This document shows, piece by piece, positions 16,351 to 23,690 of a DNA stretch of 26,726 bases. The translations under genes were made by a program, and so were the position numbers. The notes under the pieces are model-generated. The model saw nothing but the letters and a program-made list of their open reading frames with translations, did no database searches and was not told the DNA's origin. How positions within the stretch are numbered: position 1 is the stretch's first letter; each line of letters starts with the position of its first letter. Origin of the DNA: Ruminococcus sp. UBA3767 (lineage in GTDB: Bacteria > Bacillota > Clostridia > Oscillospirales > Ruminococcaceae); assembly GCA_002371625.1 (NCBI GenBank), contig DFFV01000026.1:1-26726 (forward strand), in the 5' to 3' direction.

Positions 16351-17424
16351 ATGAAGTATGCACTTATAGGCTGCGGAAGGATCTCAACCAACCATATAAA
16401 AGCCGCAGTTAATAACAAGCTCGAGATCGCTGCTGTTTGCGATGTTCTCCCCGAGAAAATGGAAGAGCTGCTCGCAAAGCACGGACTTGAAAAGGACGAG
16501 AGCATCAAAAGATATAACGACTATAAGCTGATGATAGAGGAGATCAAGCCTACCCTTGTCAGCATCGCAACCGAGAGCGGTCCGCACGCTGAGATCGCAC
16601 TCTACTGCATAGATAAGGGCATTAATGTTATCATCGAAAAGCCTATGGCTATGAATATGGCTGATGCTGATGAGATCATCAGACGTTCAAAGGAAAAGAA
16701 CGTTAAGGTCTGCGCTTGCCACCAGAACAGATTCAATATCGCTGTTCAGAAAACAAGAAAAGCGCTCGAATCAGGACGCTTCGGCAGGCTCTCGCACGGT
16801 TCTATCCACGTTCGCTGGAACAGAAATCGTAACTACTACGATCAGGCAAAATGGAGAGGTACCTGGGCACAGGACGGCGGCTGCCTGATGAACCAGTGTA
16901 TCCACGGTATCGACCTGCTGCGCTGGATGTTCGGCAACGAGGTCGAGGAGGTCTATGGTGCTACAAGACAGCAGTTCCACGATTACCTTGAGGCTGAGGA
17001 TATCGGAATGGCAGTTGTAAAGTTCAAAAACGGCGCTGTTGCTACTATCGAGGGTACTACCAACGTTTATCCCAAGAACCTTGAGGAAACACTTTATATC
17101 TTCGGTGAAAAGGGAACTGTCAAGATAGGCGGTACTTCAACAAATAATATCGATGTTTGGGACTTTGCCGATGAGAGCGATGCCGATCAAGAAAACAAGG
17201 GACTTAAAGAGGCTACCAGCAACGTTTACGGAAACGGTCACACAAGCCTTTTCGCAGATGTTATAGATGCTATCGAAAATGACAGACAGCCGTATGTTGA
17301 CGCTGTTGCAGGAAGAAATGCACTGGAAATGATACTTGCTGTTTATAAGAGCCAGAAAACAGGTCAGCCTGTAAAGCTGCCTCTTACCGATTTTGCAAGC
17401 ATTGATATGAAAGGTGAATTTTAA
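16351..17424 (+). CDS. wbpB: Gfo/Idh/MocA oxidoreductase, WbpB-like UDP-GlcNAcA 3-dehydrogenase
   Basis: WbpB oxidises the C3 hydroxyl of UDP-GlcNAc-uronic acid to a 3-keto group; in Pseudomonas it works coupled with WbpE and recycles its NAD(H) with 2-oxoglutarate. The 357-residue protein has the N-terminal Rossmann motif YALIGCGRISTNHIKA (3-18), the conserved EKPMAMN with catalytic-type K97, and the C-terminal beta-sheet domain with RWNRNRNYYDQAKWRGTW and GGCLMNQCIHGIDLLRW. The start is 19 nt after the wbpA stop and the stop shares one base with the wbpD start, so all four pathway genes appear to be co-translated. The function rests on context plus family. Confidence 0.88.
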   Translation: MKYALIGCGRISTNHIKAAVNNKLEIAAVCDVLPEKMEELLAKHGLEKDESIKRYNDYKLMIEEIKPTLVSIATESGPHAEIALYCIDKGINVIIEKPMAMNMADADEIIRRSKEKNVKVCACHQNRFNIAVQKTRKALESGRFGRLSHGSIHVRWNRNRNYYDQAKWRGTWAQDGGCLMNQCIHGIDLLRWMFGNEVEEVYGATRQQFHDYLEAEDIGMAVVKFKNGAVATIEGTTNVYPKNLEETLYIFGEKGTVKIGGTSTNNIDVWDFADESDADQENKGLKEATSNVYGNGHTSLFADVIDAIENDRQPYVDAVAGRNALEMILAVYKSQKTGQPVKLPLTDFASIDMKGEF

Positions 17425-17990
17425 TGGCTGATTATTTTCTTCACGAGTCAAGCTACGTCGATGACGGAGTTGAGATAGGAAAAGGCACAAAGATATGGCA
17501 TTTCTGCCACGTTCAGAAAGGCGCTGTTATCGGCGAGAACTGCTCGTTCGGACAGAATGTGAATATCTCAAACAATGTTAAGGTCGGCAATAACGTCAAG
17601 GTACAGAACAATGTTTCACTGTATGAGGGCGTTGAGCTGGAGGATTATGTTTTCTGCGGTCCTTCCTGCGTTTTCACGAACGACCTTACTCCCAGAACAA
17701 GATACCCGAAAGGTCACGCAGGCTATAAAAAAACGCTTGTAAGACATGACGCTACTATCGGCGCAAATGCTACGATAGTATGCGGGCATGAGCTTGGGGA
17801 ATACTGCACTATCGCAGCAGGCGCTGTCGTTACAAAAAACGTTCCTGCGCACGCACTTATGGCAGGCGTTCCTGCTAAGCAGATAGGCTGGACCTGCGAG
17901 TGCGGACAGGTGCTTGATAAAGAACTGAAATGTCCCGACTGCGCAAGAAAGTATAAGCTCGACGGAGATACGATAGCTGAGGATAAATAA
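17424..17990 (+). CDS. wbpD: Left-handed beta-helix N-acetyltransferase, WbpD-like
   Basis: WbpD acetylates the 3-amino group of UDP-GlcNAc3NA with acetyl-CoA to give UDP-GlcNAc3NAcA. The 188-residue protein shows hexapeptide repeats through most of its length (for example VIGENCSFGQNVNISNNVKV and AGAVVTKNVPAHALMAGVPA), typical of a trimeric left-handed beta-helix. The N-terminal stretch HESSYVDDGVEIGKGTKIWHF is characteristic of this group. The last 30 residues add a cysteine knuckle (CECG then CPDC), probably a small zinc site. ATG overlaps the wbpB stop by one base. Confidence 0.9.
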   Translation: MADYFLHESSYVDDGVEIGKGTKIWHFCHVQKGAVIGENCSFGQNVNISNNVKVGNNVKVQNNVSLYEGVELEDYVFCGPSCVFTNDLTPRTRYPKGHAGYKKTLVRHDATIGANATIVCGHELGEYCTIAAGAVVTKNVPAHALMAGVPAKQIGWTCECGQVLDKELKCPDCARKYKLDGDTIAEDK

Positions 17991-18012
17991 GGCTGAAAGG
18001 TGAGGAAATCAA

Positions 18013-19155
18013 ATGGAATTCAGAGATCTTAAAAAACAGTATCAGCTGCTCAAAGGTGATATAGACAGCGCTGTACAGGACGTGTGTGCAAAAGCACAGT
18101 TCATCGGCGGCGCACAGGTCAAGGAGCTGGAAAAGGCTCTTGCAGAGTATGTCGGTGTTAAGCACTGCATAAGCTGCGCTAACGGAACAGATGCACTTTC
18201 TCTTGCCGTTATGGCTTGGGGGATCGGCAGCGGAGATGCGGTTTTTGTACCTGATTTCACATATTTTGCAAGCGGTGAGATAGTTTCGTTTGCAGGTGCG
18301 ACACCTATCTTTGTAGACGTTTGCAAGGATACATATAATATTGATCCCGATAAGCTGGAAAAGGCAATAGTTAAGGCTAAGGCTGAGGGCAAGTATAAGC
18401 TCAGAGCTGTTGTTGCGGTCGACCTTTTCGGACTTCCTGCCGATTTTGACAGGATAAAGGAGATATGCAAAAAGTACGATCTGCTTTTGCTTGAAGACGG
18501 CGCACAGGGCTTTGGCGGAAAGCTCGGCGGAAAGACTGCTTGCAGCTTCGGTGATATCTCTACAACCAGCTTTTTCCCTGCAAAGCCGCTTGGCTGCTAT
18601 GGCGACGGCGGAGCAGTGTTTACAGATAACGATGAGTGGGCAGACCTTGTGAGAAGCTATGCCGTTCACGGTAAAGGCAGCAGCAAGTATGATAATATCC
18701 GTGTGGGCGTTAACAGCCGTCTTGACAGCGTTCAGGCAGCTGTGCTCAACGTTAAGTTCGATGCATTCAAAAAGTATGAGCTTGAAGATATAAATAAGGT
18801 CGCTCAGAAGTATACAGAGCTTTTCACAAATGCAGGCGCACAGGAAAAAGGACTTGTCCTGCCGGTTATAAAAGAGGGCTTTTACAGCTCCTGGGCACAG
18901 TACACAGTTCAGCTCCCCGAGGGTGCTGACCGTGAAAAGATCCAGAGCGAGATGAAAGCAAAGGGCATACCTACGATGATATATTACATCAAGCCAATGC
19001 ATTCTCAGGGTGCTTTTGAGGGCACTGACAGTGCAATTGCCGAATGTCCCGTGACCGATGAGATATGCTCAAAGGTGCTCAGCTTACCGCTTGATCCATA
19101 TAAGTCCGACGAGGACGTTAAGGTCGTTGTTGAGGAGCTTATGAAACTTATATGA
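18013..19155 (+). CDS. wbpE: DegT-family aminotransferase, WbpE-like (3-keto sugar)
   Basis: WbpE transfers an amino group from glutamate to C3 of the 3-keto uronic acid made by WbpB, and the 2-oxoglutarate formed recycles WbpB. The 380 residues are close to the usual 360-380. The PLP lysine is K191 in SFFPAKPLGCYGDGGA and the ring-binding aspartate D162 in LLLEDGAQGFGG; HCISCANGTDALSLA marks the phosphate-binding segment. It differs clearly from the first aminotransferase in the operon, so the two probably act on different keto sugars. It is the last gene of the operon, with a terminator just after. Confidence 0.92.
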   Translation: MEFRDLKKQYQLLKGDIDSAVQDVCAKAQFIGGAQVKELEKALAEYVGVKHCISCANGTDALSLAVMAWGIGSGDAVFVPDFTYFASGEIVSFAGATPIFVDVCKDTYNIDPDKLEKAIVKAKAEGKYKLRAVVAVDLFGLPADFDRIKEICKKYDLLLLEDGAQGFGGKLGGKTACSFGDISTTSFFPAKPLGCYGDGGAVFTDNDEWADLVRSYAVHGKGSSKYDNIRVGVNSRLDSVQAAVLNVKFDAFKKYELEDINKVAQKYTELFTNAGAQEKGLVLPVIKEGFYSSWAQYTVQLPEGADREKIQSEMKAKGIPTMIYYIKPMHSQGAFEGTDSAIAECPVTDEICSKVLSLPLDPYKSDEDVKVVVEELMKLI

Positions 19156-19162
19156 TGCAATT

Positions 19163-19194
19163 GCGTCTGCTCATTTACGGGCAGGCGCTTTTTT
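19163..19194 (+). terminator. Rho-independent terminator closing the glycan operon
   Basis: An 8-bp stem with one G-U pair (19163-19170 with 19181-19188) followed directly by six T residues. Confidence 0.9.
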
Positions 19195-19238
19195 GTTGAA
19201 AAAACCGTCATCAAATGAAGATTTTTTGCTCAAAACAC

Positions 19239-19267
19239 TTGTAATCTGTAACGGATTTTGTTATAAT
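19239..19267 (+). promoter_or_regulatory. Extended -10 promoter for the lepB operon
   Basis: TTGTAA (19239-19244), a 17-nt spacer and perfect TATAAT (19262-19267) with TGT before it. The predicted start near 19274 leaves a leader of about 40 nt. Confidence 0.82.
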
Positions 19268-19315
19268 AATATGGTATAGGATATTATTCTGAAATAATTA
19301 TTGCAGAGGTTAGCT

Positions 19316-19951
19316 ATGATTGACGATAAAAAAATGTTGAACGTAGATCCCGATGATGTGAAGCTCGCAAGTGAAGCCGTTCCCGAGGATCTTAAAGAAA
19401 AAGAACCTGTGAACGTGTTTAACGAGGTGCTTGATTGGGTAGAATCGTTCGTTTTCGCAATGTTTTTGATAATACTTATTTTTATTTTCCTGCTCAGGAT
19501 AGTTACCGTTGACGGCGACTCGATGAACTCTACGCTGGAGGATAAGGACAGGCTGATAATCACCCACCTGAACTACGAGCCTGAAAGAGATCATATTGTC
19601 GTTGTAAACAGCACCGTGCTCAACAGAACGATAATAAAGCGTGTTATCGGTATCCAGGGCGATAAGGTGAAGATAGACTATAACGTGAATAAGGTCTATG
19701 TGAACGATAAAGAGATCAGCAATGAGCATATAGATTCAACTATGATAAATAAGAGTATGTTCGATCAGAAATACGTTGTTGCTGACAATGTGTATGAGTA
19801 TACCGTTCCCGACGGACATATATTTGTAATGGGCGATAACAGGAATAATTCTACCGACAGCAGAACGATAGGCTTTATTGATAACAAGGATGTCCTCGGA
19901 CACGTTGTTTTCAGGCTGTATCCGTTTAAAAAGATCGGAAGAGTCAATTAG
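19316..19951 (+). CDS. lepB: Type I signal peptidase
   Basis: LepB removes signal peptides from exported proteins at the outer face of the membrane. From ATG 19316 (GAGG 6 nt upstream) the product has 211 residues; the frame also permits a TTG at 19301 without a Shine-Dalgarno. A charged cytosolic N-terminus (1-43) is followed by a single membrane segment (about 44-61), then box B with Ser69 in TVDGDSMNSTL, box D with Lys108 in RTIIKRVIG and box E in GDNRNNSTDSR. The serine-lysine dyad and single anchor fit the Gram-positive SipS type. rbgA follows after 33 nt without a terminator. Confidence 0.95.
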   Translation: MIDDKKMLNVDPDDVKLASEAVPEDLKEKEPVNVFNEVLDWVESFVFAMFLIILIFIFLLRIVTVDGDSMNSTLEDKDRLIITHLNYEPERDHIVVVNSTVLNRTIIKRVIGIQGDKVKIDYNVNKVYVNDKEISNEHIDSTMINKSMFDQKYVVADNVYEYTVPDGHIFVMGDNRNNSTDSRTIGFIDNKDVLGHVVFRLYPFKKIGRVN

Positions 19952-19984
19952 TGATAAATAGATATAGATCTCGGAGGTGAAAGA

Positions 19985-20875
19985 ATGAGTGAGGCAATAA
20001 GCGTTCAGTGGTTTCCCGGTCACATGGCGAAAACACGGCGTATAATGGCTTCCAATATGAAGCTGGTAGATGCCGTGGTAGAGATCACTGATGCAAGGAT
20101 ACCTTATTCGAGCGCAAATCCCGAGATAAAAAAGATAGTCGGCGCAAAACCAAGGCTCATTCTGCTCAATAAGGCGGATTCAGCCGATGCGAATATGACT
20201 GACCGCTGGATAGAGTTTTACAGAAAGCAGGGAGTAAGAGCGATAGCTACCGACTGCCGAAGCGGAAGAAACGTGAATAAGTTTTACAGTGAGCTTAAAG
20301 AATTGCTCAAAGATGATATTGCCAAGTGGGAATCCAAGGGAATGACGGGCAGACCGATAAGAATAATGATAGTCGGTATCCCCAATGTGGGAAAATCCTC
20401 GTTCATCAACCGCCTTGCAGGCTCTAAAATGGCTAAGGTCGAGGACAGACCGGGAGTTACCAAGGGTAAACAGTGGGTAACACTCAACGAGGGGATAGAG
20501 CTGCTTGATATGCCGGGCGTGCTGTGGCCGAAGTTTGAGGATAAGCTGGTCGGTGAAAGGCTGGCGTTCACGGGCGCTGTAAAGGATCAGATAATGGATA
20601 CCGAGTACCTTGCGTGCAGACTGCTTGAATTTCTGAAAGAGAATTATAATGATCTTATAGAGGCGAGATACGGAATAACTACCGATGATGTTCCGCCAAA
20701 CGATGAAGATGCCGCAGGCTGTGTCGCAGGCTTTGAGATACTTGAAAGGATAGGCAGAAAACGTGGCTTTCTTGTATCGGGCGGTGAGATAAATACCGAA
20801 AGAGCTGCAAATACCGTACTTGATGAGTACCGCAGCGGCAAGATAGGCAGAATGACGCTTGAAGCGCCTAATTGA
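19985..20875 (+). CDS. rbgA: Ribosome biogenesis GTPase RbgA (YlqF)
   Basis: RbgA is an essential assembly factor for the late 50S subunit in Firmicutes. The 296-residue protein has the circularly permuted order of this family: G4 LNKAD (61-65), then G1 GIPNVGKSS (131-139), G2 PGVTKG and G3 DMPG (175-178). The signature start VQWFPGHMAKTRR and a C-terminal ANTAR-like helical domain are present. GGAGGTGAAAGA precedes the ATG. The gene lies between lepB and rnhB as in many Firmicutes, where rplS often precedes; rplS is not in this window. Confidence 0.96.
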   Translation: MSEAISVQWFPGHMAKTRRIMASNMKLVDAVVEITDARIPYSSANPEIKKIVGAKPRLILLNKADSADANMTDRWIEFYRKQGVRAIATDCRSGRNVNKFYSELKELLKDDIAKWESKGMTGRPIRIMIVGIPNVGKSSFINRLAGSKMAKVEDRPGVTKGKQWVTLNEGIELLDMPGVLWPKFEDKLVGERLAFTGAVKDQIMDTEYLACRLLEFLKENYNDLIEARYGITTDDVPPNDEDAAGCVAGFEILERIGRKRGFLVSGGEINTERAANTVLDEYRSGKIGRMTLEAPN

Positions 20876-20888
20876 AAGAAGTGAAACG

Positions 20889-21515
20889 ATGACTCTTGCA
20901 GAGTTTGATAATGAGTACAGAAAAAACTGTAAACTCGTTTGCGGATGTGATGAAGCAGGCAGAGGACCTCTTGCAGGCGATGTTTTTGCAGCAGCTGTGA
21001 TATTTGATGAGGGTACTGTTATCGAGGGTATCAACGACAGCAAAAAGCTGACCGAGAAAAAGCGTGAAAAGCTCTTTGACGAGATAAAGGAAAAGGCGCT
21101 TTACTGGTCGATAAAAACAGCAAGCGTTGAGGAGATAGAAAGTATAAATATCCTTAAGTCTGCAATGCTTGCAATGAAGCGTGCTGTTGAGGACCTGCCC
21201 GTAAAGCCTGATATCTGCCTTATCGACGGCAATAAAACTCCCGAGCTTGATGTTAAAGCAACAGCTATCGTTGGGGGAGATGCAAAGTCGCAGAGCATTG
21301 CGGCTGCCTCGATACTTGCTAAAGTCGCAAGGGACAGATATATGCTTGAAATGGCAAAAAAATATCCCGAGTGGCAGTTTGAAAGGCACAAGGGCTACGG
21401 CACAAAGCTGCATTATGAGATGATAGATAAGTACGGCGCAAGTGAGATACACAGACAGAGCTTTTTGAAAAAGTATTATGCAAAACTATCAGAAAAACAG
21501 CAGAAAAACGGGTGA
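20889..21515 (+). CDS. rnhB: Ribonuclease HII
   Basis: RNase HII cuts RNA in RNA-DNA hybrids and removes single misincorporated ribonucleotides. I start at ATG 20889, giving 208 residues, the usual length. A TTG at 20859 inside rbgA would add ten residues but has no Shine-Dalgarno, and the site before ATG 20889 (AAAGAAGTGA) is only weak. Catalytic acids D21 and E22 in GCDEAGRGPLAG and D113 in LIDGNK are visible, as are DSKKLTEKKRE and SIAAASILAKVARDR. The end overlaps yraN by 38 nt in another frame, implying coupled translation. Confidence 0.95.
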   Translation: MTLAEFDNEYRKNCKLVCGCDEAGRGPLAGDVFAAAVIFDEGTVIEGINDSKKLTEKKREKLFDEIKEKALYWSIKTASVEEIESINILKSAMLAMKRAVEDLPVKPDICLIDGNKTPELDVKATAIVGGDAKSQSIAAASILAKVARDRYMLEMAKKYPEWQFERHKGYGTKLHYEMIDKYGASEIHRQSFLKKYYAKLSEKQQKNG

Positions 21516-21858
21516 CATCGGTGAGCAGGCAACTGCCGAGTTCCTTGTAAGAAACGGCTACGAAATATTGCGCAGAAACTATACGGTCCGTGGCGGCGAG
21601 ATAGATATTATCGCTGCAAAGGGCAATGTTACCGCTTTTGTCGAGGTCAAAACAAGGAAAGAGGCTCCGCTTGAGGAGGGTGAGCAGGCGATTACGCAGA
21701 CTAAGAAAAAGCGTATCGCAGCAGCTGCGCAGCGATTTATAGATGAGGTAATGAACGGCTGTGAGGTCTGCCGGTTCGATGTGGCGGTCGTTACAGTCTG
21801 TAATGATACTGTCAGGCATCTGCGCTATTATGTCGGTGCATTTGACAGCAGTAAATAG
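21478..21858 (+). CDS. YraN family protein (UPF0102), nuclease-like fold
   Basis: A 126-residue member of the YraN family, whose fold resembles Holliday-junction resolvases and restriction endonucleases; its cellular role is not settled. The nuclease-like core is visible: E16 in GDIGEQATAEF, GGEIDIIA (E41, D43) and the FVEVKTRK motif (E56, K58). It begins within the last 38 nt of rnhB and ends 20 nt before thrC. The conserved neighbourhood with rnhB and rbgA is frequent in Clostridia and supports the call. Confidence 0.92.
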   Translation: MQNYQKNSRKTGDIGEQATAEFLVRNGYEILRRNYTVRGGEIDIIAAKGNVTAFVEVKTRKEAPLEEGEQAITQTKKKRIAAAAQRFIDEVMNGCEVCRFDVAVVTVCNDTVRHLRYYVGAFDSSK

Positions 21859-21878
21859 TAAGGAAAGGTCGTATCATT

Positions 21879-23369
21879 ATGTACTACAAAAGCACAAGAG
21901 ATTCTAAGGTGAATGTATCGTCTGCACAGGCGATAGCTCAGGGAATTTCCGCTGAGGGCGGACTGTTCGTTCCAAGCGAGATACCTTCTGTAAGCATGGA
22001 GGATATCAAAAAGCTCGGCAGCATGGATTACCGTGAGAGAGCAAAGTTCGTTTTCTCAAAGTTCCTGACCGATTATACCGAGGCAGAGATAGCTTACTGC
22101 GTTGAAGGAGCTTATAACACAAAGAGCTTCGACAGCGATAATATAGCTGAGCTTGCGCACCTGTTTGACGGCACATATATGCTTGAGCTGTGGCATGGTC
22201 CGACCTGCGCATTCAAGGATATGGCGCTGCAGATACTCCCATATCTGCTCACAACAGCTATAAAGAAGATAAACCTGGATAAAAAGGTCGTTATCCTCGT
22301 TGCCACTTCGGGCGATACAGGAAAGGCTGCTCTTGAGGGCTTCAAGGACGTAGAGGGTACCTCTATCCTCGTGTTCTATCCCGATAACGGCGTTTCTGCT
22401 ATGCAGAAAAAGCAGATGACCACTCAGGAGGGAAGCAATGTCGGCGTTTGCGCTATCAAGGGCAATTTTGACGATGCCCAGAACGGCGTTAAGGCTATCT
22501 TCACTAACGATGAGATAAAGAATAAGCTGGACAGCAACGGCTTTATGTTCTCTTCGGCAAATTCTATCAACTGGGGAAGACTTTCACCGCAGATAGTTTA
22601 CTACGTTTCGGTTTATGCTCAACTGCTTGCAGACGGTGAGATAAGCGAGGGCGAAAAGATAAACATCGTAGTTCCTACAGGTAACTTCGGTAATATTCTT
22701 GCAGCTTACTATGCAAAGCACATGGGCGTTCCCGTTAATAAACTGATCTGCGCTTCAAATTCAAACAACGTGCTCACCGATTTCCTTACCACAGGTGTTT
22801 ATGACAGAAACAGAGCTTTCCATGCAACTATCTCACCATCAATGGATATCCTCATTTCTTCAAACCTTGAAAGACTGCTTTATCACCTCTGCGGAGAGAA
22901 CGATGCACAGATAAGAGAGTGGTTCGGTGCACTTGCACAGACCGGCAGATATGAGGTCAACGATGAAGTCAAGGCTGCACTTAAAGAGGAGTTCTGCGCA
23001 GGCTTCTGCGATGATGAGCAGACAAAAGCAACTATAAAAGAGTATTTCGAGAAGTATTCCTATACCTGCGATACCCATACAGCCGTTGCTGTAAAGGTAT
23101 ATGAGGACTATGTAAAGTCTACTGGCGATAAGACCAAAACAGTTATCGCTTCAACTGCAAGCCCGTATAAGTTCTCAGGCTCTGTGCTCTCTGCTATCGG
23201 CAAGGATACAGGCAAGGACGAGTTCGAGCTGGTAGATGAGCTGGCTGAATGTTCAAAGCTGCCCGTTCCTCAGTCACTTGCAGCGCTTAAAACAAAGAGC
23301 GTGCGCTTTGATAAGGTGATCGACAAGAACGATATGAAAGCATTTGTTTTTGAAACACTTGGCATCTGA
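21879..23369 (+). CDS. thrC: Threonine synthase
   Basis: ThrC converts O-phosphohomoserine to threonine with PLP. The 496-residue length and the N-terminal YYKSTRDSK and GLFVP segments fit the longer, fold type II class found in many Clostridia and in E. coli-like enzymes. The PLP lysine is K113 in LWHGPTCAFKDMALQ; the phosphate-binding loop is VATSGDTGKAA. It sits at the end of the lepB-rbgA-rnhB-yraN run with no promoter visible in the 20-nt gap, so it probably rides on that transcript. It competes for homoserine-derived carbon with metAA elsewhere in this window. A hairpin follows the stop. Confidence 0.96.
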   Translation: MYYKSTRDSKVNVSSAQAIAQGISAEGGLFVPSEIPSVSMEDIKKLGSMDYRERAKFVFSKFLTDYTEAEIAYCVEGAYNTKSFDSDNIAELAHLFDGTYMLELWHGPTCAFKDMALQILPYLLTTAIKKINLDKKVVILVATSGDTGKAALEGFKDVEGTSILVFYPDNGVSAMQKKQMTTQEGSNVGVCAIKGNFDDAQNGVKAIFTNDEIKNKLDSNGFMFSSANSINWGRLSPQIVYYVSVYAQLLADGEISEGEKINIVVPTGNFGNILAAYYAKHMGVPVNKLICASNSNNVLTDFLTTGVYDRNRAFHATISPSMDILISSNLERLLYHLCGENDAQIREWFGALAQTGRYEVNDEVKAALKEEFCAGFCDDEQTKATIKEYFEKYSYTCDTHTAVAVKVYEDYVKSTGDKTKTVIASTASPYKFSGSVLSAIGKDTGKDEFELVDELAECSKLPVPQSLAALKTKSVRFDKVIDKNDMKAFVFETLGI

Positions 23370-23379
23370 TAGTTTATGT

Positions 23380-23410
23380 ACCGCCTGACTCAGTTCAGGC
23401 GGTCTTAGTT
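23380..23410 (+). terminator. Probable terminator after thrC
   Basis: A perfect 9-bp GC-rich stem (23380-23388 with 23395-23403, 6-nt loop) separates thrC from the convergent small gene. The following CTTAGTT is a poor T run on the + strand, and no T run appears on the - strand. Confidence 0.55.
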
Positions 23411-23413
23411 AAC

Positions 23414-23578
23414 TCAGCATTTAGCCTTGAATGTCCTGCACTGTGTTTCATCGCAGCATTCGGGATCGCAGCAGGTGCTGCAAACCTTGATCTTACCGGC
23501 AGTGCATTCGCAGGAATCCCTGTTGTAAACGCAGTTGCTGACATCACAGCTGATGCCTCTGATCTTTTCGTTCTCCAT
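23414..23578 (-). CDS. Small cysteine-rich protein, DUF1540 type
   Basis: Read on the - strand, ATG at 23578-23576 opens a 54-residue frame ending with TGA at 23416-23414. Eleven residues are cysteine: positions 11, 16, 23, 25, 33, 36, 37, 41, 42, 47 and 54. The pattern I-S-C-D-V-x-N-C-V-Y-N, C-x-A-G-K-I-x-V and a final T-x-C-R-T-F is what I know as DUF1540, a small domain of unknown function common in Clostridia and presumed to bind metal. An AAAGGAG site lies 9 nt before the ATG and a TATAAT box is upstream (23622-23617). It converges on thrC and diverges from the metallophosphoesterase. Function unknown. Confidence 0.9.
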   Translation of the reverse strand: MENEKIRGISCDVSNCVYNRDSCECTAGKIKVCSTCCDPECCDETQCRTFKAKC

Positions 23579-23595
23579 TTGGTTTCACTCCTTTT

Positions 23596-23611
23596 TGCAG
23601 ACTTATCTGCA
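23596..23611. repeat. Palindrome in the DUF1540/phosphoesterase intergenic region
   Basis: TGCAGA-CTTA-TCTGCA is a perfect 6-bp inverted repeat around a 4-nt centre. It lies between the -10 box and the Shine-Dalgarno of the - strand gene. It could act as an operator, or as a small hairpin in that mRNA's leader. Confidence 0.45.
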
Positions 23612-23616
23612 TAGTT

Positions 23617-23645
23617 ATTATATGGAGAAAACTGCGGATTATCAG
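23617..23645 (-). promoter_or_regulatory. Promoter for the DUF1540-type gene
   Basis: On the - strand: CTGATA (23645-23640, four of six matches), a 17-nt spacer and perfect TATAAT (23622-23617). The leader to the ATG is about 30 nt. Confidence 0.6.
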
Positions 23646-23690
23646 TCAGCTGAAAAAGTTGTGTTATTTGCTTTTTGAAATGAGGTTTTT

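Noticed and set aside
17875..19002. Long antisense open frame (375 codons) opposite wbpE
   Set aside because: The + strand frame has full aminotransferase motifs. The opposite frame has no ribosome-binding site or recognisable domain and is a by-product of codon bias.
23404..23690. Empty intergenic region after thrC
   Set aside because: It is not empty: a small - strand gene (23414-23578), its promoter and a palindrome occupy it.
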